Assembly: GCF_017873395.1 (NCBI RefSeq)
Contig: NZ_JAGGKC010000007.1
Coordinates: 60,282-124,281 of the forward strand
Source of the DNA: Youngiibacter multivorans
Lineage (GTDB): Bacteria > Bacillota > Clostridia > Clostridiales > Clostridiaceae
DNA: 64,000 nucleotides
Direction of reading: 5' to 3'
In this document: piece by piece, positions 52,731 to 61,759 of the stretch
How the letters are laid out: each line of letters begins with the position of its first letter
Numbering within the stretch: position 1 is the first letter of the stretch
Program-made: the position numbers and the translations under genes
The notes under the pieces: generated by a model
What the model was told of the DNA's origin: nothing
The model's input: the letters and a program-made list of their open reading frames with translations, nothing else
Databases searched by the model: none

Positions 52731-52766
52731 GAGGCGCGCTCCGGATTCGGAGTGCGCCTCGTTTTA
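52731..52766 (+). terminator. terminator after asnS
   Basis: GAGGCGCGCTCCG (52731-52743) pairs with CGGAGTGCGCCTC (52748-52760) around GATT, then GTTTTAT. Confidence 0.92.
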
Positions 52767-52832
52767 TCTTCTAATCTTCAATATGCAGACATACCTTCAT
52801 TAAGATACAGATACTCTGCACCTATTATCCAT

Positions 52833-53927
52833 CTACTCTGCATCATTGCCAATTACCTTAATTTCCTTTGTGTATGAGTTAAGGACCTTATGGCCATCTT
52901 CAGTCACAAGCACCAGATCCTCGATCCTCACTCCCACATCGCCCTGAAGGTAGATTCCAGGCTCAACTGAGAACACCATTCCAGGCTCAAGTACCGAAGT
53001 GTTTGCTGATGATACATCTCCAGCCTCATGCACATCGATTCCGATTGAGTGCCCTGTCCTGTGGGTGAAGTAGCTGCCGAAGCCTTTTTCTTCTATGTAT
53101 CCTCTAGCTGCCTGATCAATGTCGCAGAACCTAACTCCTGGCCTGACCTTCTCAATAGCCCTGACATTTGCTTCGAGCACTGTCCTGTAGACTTCCCCGG
53201 ACCTTTCAGGAACCTCTTTCCAGAATACTGTCCTTGTCATGTCTGAGCAATATCCATCCTTTCTGCAGCCTATGTCTATGATTATGGAGTCACCAGCCTT
53301 AAGCCTTGCACCTGAATTGCTGTGGTGAGGATTCGCTCCGTTGGCACCGAAGGCTATTATCGGCTCGAAGGAGAATCCTTCGGTTCCAAGCTGCTCATAG
53401 ATGTCTGAAAGCAGCTTTGCCAGATCCTTTTCAGTATGGTGTTCACTTATGGAGTTCACAAGTATCTCTATAGCCGTGTCGTTAAGCCTTGAGGCCTCTT
53501 CCATCAAACGAGCCTCAGCCTCGTCCTTTATTGCCCGTATGGTATCTACGATTGGTGAGGAGTTCACGAAATCAGACATTCCTGTCTTTTCCATCAGGCT
53601 TATCAGGAATCCCGAAGGCCACGTCTTGTCAATGCCTAAAGGCTTGTCAGCTTCAATCTTACCGGCTATCATCCCTATGCCGTCCGAAGTGTCCCTGAGC
53701 CAGACTATTTCAAGCCCTTTGGCCTCAGCCGTGGGGAACAGCTCGTTGATGAAAAGGACTGGTGATCCGTTTCCTCTGACAAGAAGGGCCAGAAGCCTTT
53801 CACCGGGATGGATATCCTTGCCCGTAAGGTAAAGTATTGAAGAAGGGTCAGACACTATCATCTGGCTGAGCCCCTTTTCCTTCATGGCATTTATTGCCCT
53901 GCCGAGTCTGTCATCTGCCGCACTCAA
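52833..53927 (-). CDS. Xaa-Pro peptidase, M24 family
   Basis: A 364-residue pita-bread metallopeptidase. Residues 1-130 are the creatinase-like N-terminal domain. The catalytic part shows metal ligands in DIGCRKDGYCSDMTRTVFW (~218), HRTGHSIGIDVHE (~290), VFSVEPGIY (~320) and GVRIEDLVLVTE. It removes residues before proline from di- or oligopeptides. The start is a TTG at 53927 whose TTGA overlaps the pepA stop, so expression is coupled to the leucyl aminopeptidase; together they suggest peptide catabolism. Confidence 0.93.
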   Translation of the reverse strand: MSAADDRLGRAINAMKEKGLSQMIVSDPSSILYLTGKDIHPGERLLALLVRGNGSPVLFINELFPTAEAKGLEIVWLRDTSDGIGMIAGKIEADKPLGIDKTWPSGFLISLMEKTGMSDFVNSSPIVDTIRAIKDEAEARLMEEASRLNDTAIEILVNSISEHHTEKDLAKLLSDIYEQLGTEGFSFEPIIAFGANGANPHHSNSGARLKAGDSIIIDIGCRKDGYCSDMTRTVFWKEVPERSGEVYRTVLEANVRAIEKVRPGVRFCDIDQAARGYIEEKGFGSYFTHRTGHSIGIDVHEAGDVSSANTSVLEPGMVFSVEPGIYLQGDVGVRIEDLVLVTEDGHKVLNSYTKEIKVIGNDAE

Positions 53928-55423
53928 TTCTTTTCACCACAGCCGCAGCCTGATTCCGGAGTTTCCAGAGCCAGATTGTATAGGGTCTTCACTCCGGTTC
54001 CTGTAGCGCCCTTGGGCAGATAGCCCTTTCCTGCTGTGAGATATGCAGTGCCTGCTATGTCAAGATGGACCCAGGGTGTGTCACCTGTGAATTCCCTGAG
54101 GAATGCAGCTGCGCTGATTGCTCCGCCCCACCTGCCTCCGCTGTTCTTGAGGTCCGACCTGGTCCCTTTAACTAGCTCCCTGTACTCTTCATTGAGTGGA
54201 AGCTGCCATGTAGGCTCAGCTGACTTTTCCGCTGCATTCTTAACCCTCTTCATTAGCTCATCGTCGCTGGCAAAGGCTCCTGACATCTGCTCGCCAAGTG
54301 CCACAACGCAGGCTCCTGTCAAAGTTGCTATGTCTACAACCTCGTCAACCTTTTCTTTGGTAATGATATAGTGAAGTGCATCTGCCAGGGTCAGTCGCCC
54401 CTCAGCATCCGTGGACAGTATCTCGATGGTCTTCCCTGCCATGGATCCAATGATGTCTCCGGGCTTATAGGCCTCCCCATTCACCATGTTCTCGGTCGCA
54501 AGAACCACGGCTGTAACATTCCTTTTCACGTCGTTAAGCGCGAGTGCTTTCATCGCCCCGATGACTGCCGCTGAGCCTCCCATGTCGTCATACATGGTTA
54601 CCATGGAGTCCTTGGGCTTCAGTGAATATCCTCCGGAATCGTAGGTGACTCCCTTTCCGACAAGTCCCAATAGTCTTTGGCTTTCCTTGTCACCCTTATA
54701 TCTCATTATTATTACTTTCGGCTCCTCGGATGATCCCTTGGCAACAGCCAGGAACGCTGCCATACCAAGCTCGGCAGCAGAAGATCTTCCAAGCACCTCA
54801 ACTTCAACTCCAAGGGAAGTAAGTTCCTTTTCTGCTATTACTGCCAGTGACCCTGGTGTTAGCGATATAGCTGGCTCGTTGACCAGGTCCCTTGCAAGAA
54901 ACACTGCATCCATAAGGTTTATAGTCTCAGCAATAGCCGACTTTACCTTATCCTCCTTGCCTTCCTTAATGAAGAATGACATCTCAAGTCCCGTATGATT
55001 TTTCTTTTTAGCCAGGTACTTGTCGAAGGTATATGCGCTTTGCAGCATCCCTTCAACCCATGCCTTCGTAGTCTCCCTGTAGCAAAGTCCTGAAAGCTTG
55101 GATATCATCATGCAGGCAGAAGCAACCTTGTTTGATGAAAGCTCCTGCGCAGCCTTGAATCCCGCCTTCCTTACCTGTTCCAGGTTGACGGATTTCTCCT
55201 TTCCAAGACCGATGAATATCAAAACCCCTTTGCGGGCTGCATCCAGAGTGGTATATACCTCACCGGATTTTCCTGTGAATATTCCCTTCTCCGACAGGAA
55301 AGCATATTCTTCCCTGTAGGCTTCTTCTACTGCTACGTCCTCGCAGACCGGTATTACAACATTATCCTTTTCCATGTCCAGAGTGAAACTGAACATCTCA
55401 TGAAGGCTCTTATCAGCCATCAT
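53924..55423 (-). CDS. pepA: leucyl aminopeptidase, M17 family
   Basis: A cytosolic di-metal aminopeptidase (499 residues). The C-terminal catalytic domain has LVGKGVTYDSGGYSLKPKDSM (~250), the signature STDAEGRLTLADALHY (~335-350) and the bicarbonate-site region. It ends with an unusual Cys-rich tail, ESGCGCGEKN. The start is ATG 55423, seven bases after GGAG; a GTG two codons upstream is too close to the ribosome site. First gene of a pepA/M24 pair. Confidence 0.95.
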   Translation of the reverse strand: MMADKSLHEMFSFTLDMEKDNVVIPVCEDVAVEEAYREEYAFLSEKGIFTGKSGEVYTTLDAARKGVLIFIGLGKEKSVNLEQVRKAGFKAAQELSSNKVASACMMISKLSGLCYRETTKAWVEGMLQSAYTFDKYLAKKKNHTGLEMSFFIKEGKEDKVKSAIAETINLMDAVFLARDLVNEPAISLTPGSLAVIAEKELTSLGVEVEVLGRSSAAELGMAAFLAVAKGSSEEPKVIIMRYKGDKESQRLLGLVGKGVTYDSGGYSLKPKDSMVTMYDDMGGSAAVIGAMKALALNDVKRNVTAVVLATENMVNGEAYKPGDIIGSMAGKTIEILSTDAEGRLTLADALHYIITKEKVDEVVDIATLTGACVVALGEQMSGAFASDDELMKRVKNAAEKSAEPTWQLPLNEEYRELVKGTRSDLKNSGGRWGGAISAAAFLREFTGDTPWVHLDIAGTAYLTAGKGYLPKGATGTGVKTLYNLALETPESGCGCGEKN

Positions 55424-55565
55424 AGTCACTCTCCTTCCTTATCCGCTGCCAAAAAGAAGCGGAAATGATGCGGTCATCTAAAGACCGACATCTATATTCT
55501 ACTATCTTGAGTGGTGCAAATACACCTGAAATTTCAAAAACAATATATGAACAGAATCAGTTTCA

Positions 55566-55594
55566 TTGTTTATCTTTAATCGCTTTGCTATACT
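55566..55594 (+). promoter_or_regulatory. degV promoter
   Basis: TTGTTT (55566-55571), 17-bp spacer, TATACT (55589-55594), about 30 bp before the degV ATG. Confidence 0.65.
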
Positions 55595-55625
55595 TTAGTT
55601 AAGTAAACCCGGAGAGGAGATTAGA

Positions 55626-56474
55626 ATGAATAAGATAGCACTTGTCACAGACAGCGCCTGTGACCTGACAGACGAAGAGCTCAAGGAATGCGGAGCAAGG
55701 CTCCTGCCGCTAAGAATAATCTACGCTGACAGAGAATACAGGGACAGAGTTGAGATACATCCGGATGAGGTATATGCGAACCTGGAGAAGGAAGTCCCAA
55801 AGACAAGCCTTCCATCAGGTGAAGACATCGAGATACTGTACAATGAACTGAAGAACGAAGGATATACCCATGTGCTCGGCGTGTTCATATCAAGCGGTCT
55901 ATCAGGAACAGCAAACGCAGTCAAGATGTACGCTGAAGAGCAGCCTTCAATGGTGACCCATGTCTTCGACACCAAGAACCTTTCAATGGCAGAAGGGATA
56001 ACAGTACTTGAGGCTGGAAGACTGATCAAGTCAGGTATTGGAATCGAAGAGATCCTTGAAAAGCTCTCAGCATTCCAGGAAACAATTGATACTTATTATT
56101 ACGTTGATACCCTGGAATACCTTATGAAGGGCGGAAGGATCGGAAAGGTAGCAGGAACCATAGGTCAGCTCCTGAATATGAAGCCAATCATATCTGTCAA
56201 CCGCGATGGCATATACTATACGATTGCCAAAGCCAAGGGCAGAAAGCAGGCACTCCTGAGGCTTGTCGGAATCCTGGAGGAAAACCTGGAAAAATACAAA
56301 TGCAAAGTATATGTCATGCATGGTGCTGCGCTTGAAGAGGGCAAAGCACTGGTAGATACAATCATGAAGATGAAGAACGTCCAGAGCATGGATCTGAGGC
56401 AAATCAGCCCTGCACTTGGAGTACACACCGGCAAGGGACTTCTGGGCATATGCATTCAGAGAAATCCCCTATAA
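55626..56474 (+). CDS. DegV-family fatty-acid-binding protein
   Basis: A 282-residue DegV protein. Such proteins (FakB in staphylococci) hold a fatty acid for phosphorylation by FakA. Visible family segments are ALVTDSACDLTDEEL at the N-terminus, KTSLPSGEDI (~60), FISSGLSGTANAVKM (~85) and VDTLEYLMKGGRIGKVAG (~160), with a C-terminal LGVHTGKGLLGI. No FakA gene is nearby. A GGAGAGGAG ribosome site precedes the ATG. Confidence 0.93.
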   Translation: MNKIALVTDSACDLTDEELKECGARLLPLRIIYADREYRDRVEIHPDEVYANLEKEVPKTSLPSGEDIEILYNELKNEGYTHVLGVFISSGLSGTANAVKMYAEEQPSMVTHVFDTKNLSMAEGITVLEAGRLIKSGIGIEEILEKLSAFQETIDTYYYVDTLEYLMKGGRIGKVAGTIGQLLNMKPIISVNRDGIYYTIAKAKGRKQALLRLVGILEENLEKYKCKVYVMHGAALEEGKALVDTIMKMKNVQSMDLRQISPALGVHTGKGLLGICIQRNPL

Positions 56475-56512
56475 GATTGACCAAAGCATAAATATGTATT
56501 AGAATAATAAAA

Positions 56513-56643
56513 AAGGCTAGGGGTGCCCGAAAGGGCTGAGAGGCGGAAAGCTAACCCTGTAACCTGATCTGGTTAGTACCAGCGTAGGGAAGCGGAAAAA
56601 GTGGTTTCAAACCGTCTTGCACCGCAGGACGGTTTTTATTTTT
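56513..56643 (+). promoter_or_regulatory. TPP riboswitch with terminator
   Basis: The THI-element is nearly consensus: GGGGTGCCC at its 5' side, GGGCTGAGAGG, then ACCCTGTAACCTGATCTGG and AGCGTAGGGAAG (aptamer ~56513-56596). AAACCGTC (56609-56616) pairs with GACGGTTT (56628-56635), followed by TTATTTTT, forming the terminator used when TPP is bound. It controls thiT 26 bp downstream. Confidence 0.97.
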
Positions 56644-56668
56644 CCAGCCTATAAAAGGAGGTAAAATA

Positions 56669-57334
56669 ATGTTTCTATCAATTCTTGAAAGCTTCAGCGA
56701 GGCATTTGCTGCGCTCAGGGACAATCCAATGGCTATTGCTGCGCTTGTGATCCTTTTAGGTGGCATAGTATTTCTCATAAGCCTTAGGAAGGTCAAGCTT
56801 ACACCTCAGCTTATGGCGAAGATCGCGATGGCTGTGGCATTATCTGCGGTACTCAACAACATCATCCTGTACAAGATGCCTCAGGGTGGAAGCGTGACGC
56901 TTGCTTCAGTGCTGCCTATCATTATACTGTCGTATGCTTACGGACCTGAAGTCGGAATGCTTACAGGATTCCTGTTCGGAGTAGTCAACCTGTTCATGGG
57001 ACCGTACATAGTGCACCCGATACAGACACTTCTCGACTATCCGATACCATTCATGCTGATAGGCGTATCCGGATTCTTCAGCAACAGATTTGTAGGTGCA
57101 GTGGCAGCTCATGTATTAAGGCTCATCCCTCATGTCCTTTCTGGCGTAGTATTCTTTGCAGAATATGCACCTGAAGGCATGAAGACAGGGAGCGCGCTCT
57201 GGATCTATTCAATAACCTACAATACCCCGTTCCTTCTTGGAGAAATGGCTATAATACTCGCAGTGATCGCATTAGTTCCATGGAACAGACTGCTTAGGGC
57301 TGTGAACTCAGGGTATAAGGCTTCAGCAAAATAA
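56669..57334 (+). CDS. thiT: energy-coupled thiamine transporter substrate-binding protein ThiT
   Basis: S-component of an ECF transporter, 221 residues, with six membrane helices in the ThiT core (~45-215): MPQGGSVTLASVLPIIILSYAYGPEVGMLTG (~76), LLDYPIPFMLIGVSGFF and the C-terminal YNTPFLLGEMAI. It carries ~40 extra N-terminal residues with one additional hydrophobic helix, which is not usual for ThiT. The EcfA/EcfT energising module is not in the window. The TPP riboswitch directly upstream confirms thiamine as substrate. Confidence 0.95.
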   Translation: MFLSILESFSEAFAALRDNPMAIAALVILLGGIVFLISLRKVKLTPQLMAKIAMAVALSAVLNNIILYKMPQGGSVTLASVLPIIILSYAYGPEVGMLTGFLFGVVNLFMGPYIVHPIQTLLDYPIPFMLIGVSGFFSNRFVGAVAAHVLRLIPHVLSGVVFFAEYAPEGMKTGSALWIYSITYNTPFLLGEMAIILAVIALVPWNRLLRAVNSGYKASAK

Positions 57335-57347
57335 ATTCAGAATACTA

Positions 57348-57378
57348 AGGACCATACTTCACACTGAAGTATGGTCCT
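57348..57378. terminator. bidirectional terminator between thiT and mrp
   Basis: AGGACCATACTTC (57348-57360) pairs with GAAGTATGGTCCT (57366-57378), then CTCTTTT. Confidence 0.9.
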
Positions 57379-57383
57379 CTCTT

Positions 57384-58280
57384 TTAGCTATTCAAGAATG
57401 GTATCGACTTTTTCTTAGCCTCTGCGACCCTCTTTGCAATCTCATCCTCGTCGTTTCTGAAGGCTTCCATCAGGATGTCATAGTCCTTATTGGTTGCAGC
57501 ATAGCGTTCAGCCATACCTTCTTCAAGATAGGATGCGAAGTCAGGATCAATTGGAAGTTCTGCAAGCAAAGGCAGACCCATCTTATCAGCCTGGCTTTCT
57601 GCGGTGTTCCTTGAAAATACGTTCATCTTCTCTCCGCAGCCGAAACATCTGATGTACGACATGTTCTGGACTACTCCCTTTATTGGCACCTCAAGCTTAT
57701 CAGCCATGTTAACCACCTTCTTAACGATCATGGAGACCATGTCCTGTGGTGTTGATACCACAACAAGGTAGTCCACCGGGAACTGCTGCATTATAGTCAG
57801 TGCAATGTCGCCTGTACCGGGCGGCATATCAATCAGGAGGTAGTCAAGGTCACCCCAGTCCGTGTCCTGGAAAAGCTGCGTCAGCACGTTGCCAAGCACG
57901 GGACCCCTCCAAAGGAGCGGTTCCTCCTCTTCTATCATGAAGTTCATTGATATTGTCTTAATCCCAAGACCTGTTTCGACCGGGATGAACTTGAATACGT
58001 CCTTCACATCAGTAGGTGCATATCCGGTCCTTTCCTCGTTAATACCAAAAAACCTCGGTATTGACGGACCCGTCATGTCCCCGTCAAGAACGCCTACCCT
58101 GAAGCCGAGCTTCCTCAGCTGAACCGCAAGTATTCCTGTAACGCTTGACTTTCCGACTCCGCCTTTTCCGCTTATCACTCCCACAACATGTCTTATCTTT
58201 CCATACTTAGGCTTTAAAAAATCGCATTTGATATCCTTATTGCATCCGCTCTTTGATGCACAGGTTGAACATGATGACAT
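57384..58280 (-). CDS. Mrp/NBP35-family Fe-S cluster carrier ATPase
   Basis: A P-loop protein of 298 residues that carries and transfers Fe-S clusters. It has a cysteine-rich N-terminus (four Cys within the first 20 residues, then CDF), a deviant Walker A GKGGVGKSS (~38-46), DGDMTGPSIPRF, LIDMPPGTGD and a C-x2-C pair in RCFGCGEK (~212) that forms the cluster site at the dimer interface. Last gene of the rnmV-rsmA-lipoprotein-mrp run, 10 bp after the lipoprotein gene. Confidence 0.94.
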   Translation of the reverse strand: MSSCSTCASKSGCNKDIKCDFLKPKYGKIRHVVGVISGKGGVGKSSVTGILAVQLRKLGFRVGVLDGDMTGPSIPRFFGINEERTGYAPTDVKDVFKFIPVETGLGIKTISMNFMIEEEEPLLWRGPVLGNVLTQLFQDTDWGDLDYLLIDMPPGTGDIALTIMQQFPVDYLVVVSTPQDMVSMIVKKVVNMADKLEVPIKGVVQNMSYIRCFGCGEKMNVFSRNTAESQADKMGLPLLAELPIDPDFASYLEEGMAERYAATNKDYDILMEAFRNDEDEIAKRVAEAKKKSIPFLNS

Positions 58281-58290
58281 TGAAACCTCC

Positions 58291-59109
58291 CTAGAAGCCT
58301 TCCGGCTTCTCTTCTGATATTATCGTATCCCACTTGCTTATATCGTTGGAATATTTACCGTAGATATAGAAGCTTCTTTTTGTAAAGTCTTTTTCATTCC
58401 TGAGGCTCACGACAGCCTTGAACACGTTGGTCTTGTACCCCTGAGTCCTGACTTCAAGCACGATATCAGTCTTTTCTCCAGATGCAAGAAGCACGGCTCC
58501 CTTACTTAGCAGCTGTGTCCTGAAATCCTCAATATCCCTGGATATCTGGTATTTGAGCGTATCTACATCGTTATATATCCTGATGCCAATGCTCATTCCT
58601 TCATATTCTTCCTTCAGAAGTCCTGTAAGCTCAGAAAGCGAGTCATAGTAGATATTCTCGAAATACTTTGGTTTCCTCAGTGTATACAGATTCCTTATCA
58701 GGTCGTTGTCGATCCTCTCGGGGACCCTGTAGCTCTTCTCATCGTTGTAGAAATTGCCCTTGTCCTGGTTTGAGACTCCGGCCACATAGTCATACTCGAT
58801 AACCGTCCCATCTATCATATGGAACTCAAATGTATAGTCAGGGGCAAATACAGACTTCTCTTCCGTAGAATCTGCCTTCTTCAGGCTTGAATACAGATCT
58901 CCAATGGCTATCTTATCCGTTACCACGAACCTGAAGCCCTTGTCCCTTACGCTCTGTATGATTATGGATTCAAGGTCCTCGCTCTTAAGGAACTCAAAAT
59001 CCTGATTGATCATTCCGTATCTTAACCTTAGCGAGTCTATCGCTGAACATCCCTGCAGCATTAACATCATGATGAGCAGTGCGGAGATGAAATGAAGCTT
59101 CCTTTTCAA
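58291..59109 (-). CDS. hypothetical lipoprotein
   Basis: A 272-residue protein exported as a lipoprotein: signal peptide with lipobox LQGC (Cys ~21). The mature part has charged helices and strands but no motif I recognise (for example SLRLRYGMINQDFEFL near the anchor and KAVVSLRNEKDFTKRSFYIYGKY near the end). It sits 4 bp after rsmA and 10 bp before mrp, so it is part of that operon. In Bacillus the position after ksgA is held by the sporulation protease yabG, to which it shows no resemblance. Confidence 0.75.
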   Translation of the reverse strand: MKRKLHFISALLIMMLMLQGCSAIDSLRLRYGMINQDFEFLKSEDLESIIIQSVRDKGFRFVVTDKIAIGDLYSSLKKADSTEEKSVFAPDYTFEFHMIDGTVIEYDYVAGVSNQDKGNFYNDEKSYRVPERIDNDLIRNLYTLRKPKYFENIYYDSLSELTGLLKEEYEGMSIGIRIYNDVDTLKYQISRDIEDFRTQLLSKGAVLLASGEKTDIVLEVRTQGYKTNVFKAVVSLRNEKDFTKRSFYIYGKYSNDISKWDTIISEEKPEGF

Positions 59110-59113
59110 TCCG

Positions 59114-59947
59114 TCACCTTCTTTTTCCTATTGCATTGGAAAGCTCAGCGAATTTCTCGACTGAAAGGGTCTCTCCCCTCACCTTACTGTCGATTCCGCA
59201 TTCCGCCATCGCCTCATCTATTGTTTCCCTGCTTACGCCCATGGATTTCAGACCGTTGACAAGGGTTTTTCTCCTCATGTTGAATGAGTGCCTCACAATG
59301 TTGAAGAACAGCTTTTCATCTTCAACTTCAGCTCTTGGCTTATCAAGCTTATTGAGCCTTATCACAGTGGAATCTATCTTCGGTCTCGGTATGAAAGCCG
59401 ATGGCGGTACATTCCTTACGACCTTGATGTCACAGTAGTACCTCACAAGGATTGTAAGCGAGCCATAATCCTTGGTTCCGGGAACAGCTGCCATTCTCTC
59501 TGCAACCTCCTTCTGAACCATGATCGTAAGGCTGTCGAAATCCATTCCGCTGGAAAGTATCCCGGCAATTATCGGTGTTGTGACATAATAAGGCAGATTA
59601 GCAACGAACTTGACCCTTACACCGTCAGCTATGGCCTTGAGGTCAAGCTTCACGGCATCACCGTGCACGAGAGTGAAGTTGTCATACTCCTTAAGCTCTT
59701 CGGTGAGTATCGGAATAAGCTCCTCATCAAGCTCTATGGCTGTGACCTTTCCAGCATGCTCGAGAAGCTGCCTTGTAAGAGTACCCACTCCTGGTCCTAT
59801 CTCTATGACAGAATCATCTTTGGTTATCTCCGCCCCTGCTATTATGTCATCTACTACCCTAAGGTCTGTAAGGAAGTTCTGCCCCAGACTCTTTGTGAAT
59901 CTGAAGCCATATTTTTCAACAATGCTCCTGGTACTTCTATTCTCCAT
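59114..59947 (-). CDS. rsmA: 16S rRNA dimethyladenosine transferase
   Basis: Dimethylates two adjacent adenosines in helix 45 of 16S rRNA (KsgA). The 277-residue protein has FTKSLGQNFLTD (~18), the SAM-binding VIEIGPGVGTLTRQLL (~46), the target-adenine motif NLPYYVTTPII (~117) and the C-terminal helical domain with FIPRPKIDSTVI. The start is ATG 59947, seven bases after GGAG, overlapping the rnmV stop by 11 bp; a TTG five codons upstream is less likely. Order rnmV-rsmA matches Bacillus. Confidence 0.96.
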   Translation of the reverse strand: MENRSTRSIVEKYGFRFTKSLGQNFLTDLRVVDDIIAGAEITKDDSVIEIGPGVGTLTRQLLEHAGKVTAIELDEELIPILTEELKEYDNFTLVHGDAVKLDLKAIADGVRVKFVANLPYYVTTPIIAGILSSGMDFDSLTIMVQKEVAERMAAVPGTKDYGSLTILVRYYCDIKVVRNVPPSAFIPRPKIDSTVIRLNKLDKPRAEVEDEKLFFNIVRHSFNMRRKTLVNGLKSMGVSRETIDEAMAECGIDSKVRGETLSVEKFAELSNAIGKRR

Positions 59948-60491
59948 CAGAATACTCCTCAAAATTGGCTTTCAGGGCTTTAGCAAATTCCTCCACCCCA
60001 ATACCGTATGAATTTAGCCTTTTCAGGAACGCCGCAGTATTTGCATAGCCGATTCCCAAAGCCTTTCCCATTATCTGTCTTCTTGCCTTCGAATCGGGTC
60101 TTCCTGTAAGACCGAATCTTAGCATATCCTCCATGTTGAAGGTTATCGCCCTGTCTGACTGGCCTGCCCTGGCATTTGAAAGAGCTCGCCTTATTGCTTC
60201 AGGCGAAGCGTTCTCAACACCGATATCGCCGTCTTTGGTCCCTTCCGAACGCATTATGTATGCATGCTTAATTCCGGGTACCCTCTTGGATATTATCCGT
60301 CTTATGTGCTCGCCAGCAAAATCAGGATCGGTGAGCACGATAACTCCCTTCCTTGAAGCTGCCTCTCTAATGAGGTCGATTATCCTTGCATTTATCCCGT
60401 AGCCTCCGACAGCAATGACTTCAGCATCGACAGCTCTCTTGACTGCCGTGATGTCATCCCTTCCCTCAACCACAATTATTTCGCTAATCAT
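59937..60491 (-). CDS. rnmV: ribonuclease M5
   Basis: Matures 5S rRNA in Firmicutes. The 184-residue protein starts with a TOPRIM domain (ISEIIVVEGRDDITAVKRAV, then VIVLTDPDFAGEHIRRII with the DxD pair) and ends with the C-terminal RNA-binding part (GRPDSKARRQIMGKALGIGYANTAAFLKRLNSYGI). The start is ATG 60491 after AGGTGG; a GTG four codons earlier overlaps that site. Translationally coupled to rsmA. Confidence 0.95.
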   Translation of the reverse strand: MISEIIVVEGRDDITAVKRAVDAEVIAVGGYGINARIIDLIREAASRKGVIVLTDPDFAGEHIRRIISKRVPGIKHAYIMRSEGTKDGDIGVENASPEAIRRALSNARAGQSDRAITFNMEDMLRFGLTGRPDSKARRQIMGKALGIGYANTAAFLKRLNSYGIGVEEFAKALKANFEEYSDGE

Positions 60492-60546
60492 AAATATACC
60501 CACCTAAAAAAGTTCTACAGTCTATTATAGCAGAGAAATCCTCTGC

Positions 60547-60573
60547 AAAAAAACAAATCCGGTTACCCGGATT
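60547..60573 (-). terminator. terminator after the 3D-domain gene
   Basis: AATCCGG pairs with CCGGATT (60573-60556) around a four-base loop, followed by a T-rich run to 60547 on the minus strand. Confidence 0.85.
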
Positions 60574-60591
60574 CATTTCTTATTACTCTTA

Positions 60592-61593
60592 TCAGTCAAG
60601 TATGTAGATCCTGACGTATTTGACTCCCCATCTGATGCAATCAGATTCAGAATTCATGAACACGTCTATCCTGTCTCCCTTGATTGCGCCGCCAACATCC
60701 TGTGCTATCGCATATCCGTAGCCTTCAACATAGACCCTTGTTCCCAGCGGAATCTTAGTCCTGTCTACAGCTATTGTGGACCATCCTGAAGGATTCCTTA
60801 CAGGTACTGCTCCGCTTGCTGTAATGCCGTCACCTGCGTAAGCAGTGGCCCTTACAGTGTAGGTGCTTGAATAGCTAAGGCTTTCAGGCAGCGGGCCTCT
60901 GGTTGCCGTATTGACGGCAGCATAGCTCATTACCTTGGTTCCCACTGCGACAATCTTGTCCACCGGGCTCTTTGTGACATTCTCTCCCACAAGCTCCTCA
61001 GATACCAGCACACCGTCCTCGTACGTCCTTTCCTTGGTCAGAACCTTCTCTCCTGCACTGCCTTCCTGAGTAACCTTCTTAGTACCCTTCATTATAGAAG
61101 CGTCTTTCTTCTCCTGCACTCCGAAAGCTATAGTTACATTTTCAGTAACCATTTCTTTTGTTACCCTTACTATTGTTATTTCCATGTCCCTTGACACGAG
61201 CGTCTCTGTAGGAACCGATATCTTATCGATTTCGCCCAAAGTTACACTTTCTGCATTAAGAAAATCCTCAACCGTCTTCTCAGCGGTCATGAATTCCTGT
61301 ATAGCTCCATCCGCATATAGCACCACTGGGACTGCCCTCGTGATTACTATTCTGTCCTGCTTCGCCAGGTCTTCTTCGTTTCCCTTGTCGATCTTATCCT
61401 TGCTATCAATTGTTATTCCGTTCTCAGCCAAAAAATCGGCTACTGTAGTCACATAAGTATCGATGACCTGTTCTTTTCCGTCAACCACCAAAGTCACGTG
61501 CTTCTTCATGCTGTTTATTGCAAATGCTGTCGTAAATACGACAAATGCTGCGAACAGCGATATGAGCACTCCCTTAGAAAAGAATTTTTTCAT
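60592..61593 (-). CDS. YabE-like cell-wall protein (two DUF348 domains, G5, 3D)
   Basis: A secreted or anchored peptidoglycan-active protein of 333 residues. It has an N-terminal hydrophobic helix (~8-28), two DUF348 ubiquitin-like repeats (KHVTLVVDGKEQVIDTYVTTVADFL and a second at ~80-130), a G5 domain (~135-215) and a C-terminal 3D (RpfB/MltA-like) domain with the three aspartates in TIAVDRTKIPLGTRVYV, AIAQDVGGAIKGDRIDVFM. The start is ATG 61593, after GAGGAGG; the longer frame to 61674 runs through the promoter. In Bacillus, yabE lies in the same tatD-rnmV interval. Confidence 0.92.
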   Translation of the reverse strand: MKKFFSKGVLISLFAAFVVFTTAFAINSMKKHVTLVVDGKEQVIDTYVTTVADFLAENGITIDSKDKIDKGNEEDLAKQDRIVITRAVPVVLYADGAIQEFMTAEKTVEDFLNAESVTLGEIDKISVPTETLVSRDMEITIVRVTKEMVTENVTIAFGVQEKKDASIMKGTKKVTQEGSAGEKVLTKERTYEDGVLVSEELVGENVTKSPVDKIVAVGTKVMSYAAVNTATRGPLPESLSYSSTYTVRATAYAGDGITASGAVPVRNPSGWSTIAVDRTKIPLGTRVYVEGYGYAIAQDVGGAIKGDRIDVFMNSESDCIRWGVKYVRIYILD

Positions 61594-61623
61594 GTTTCGA
61601 CCTCCTCGTTGAGTAACGTCATC

Positions 61624-61652
61624 ATTATATCCACACCCATTGCAAGTGTCAA
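61624..61652 (-). promoter_or_regulatory. promoter of the YabE-like gene
   Basis: Full-consensus TTGACA (61652-61647), 17-bp spacer, TATAAT (61629-61624), about 30 bp before the start codon. Confidence 0.9.
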
Positions 61653-61759
61653 AAAAATCACCCCAAACCCGCACTGTTATGCGGTTTAGAGCGATTTCAC
61701 AATTTCAAATGTTAACAATTTATGAACGAAATTCTTTACAACTAACTAATTGGTTCATC

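Noticed and set aside
59288..59983. 231-codon frame antisense to rsmA and rnmV
   Set aside because: Complement of two overlapping conserved genes; Tyr/His-rich nonsense composition.
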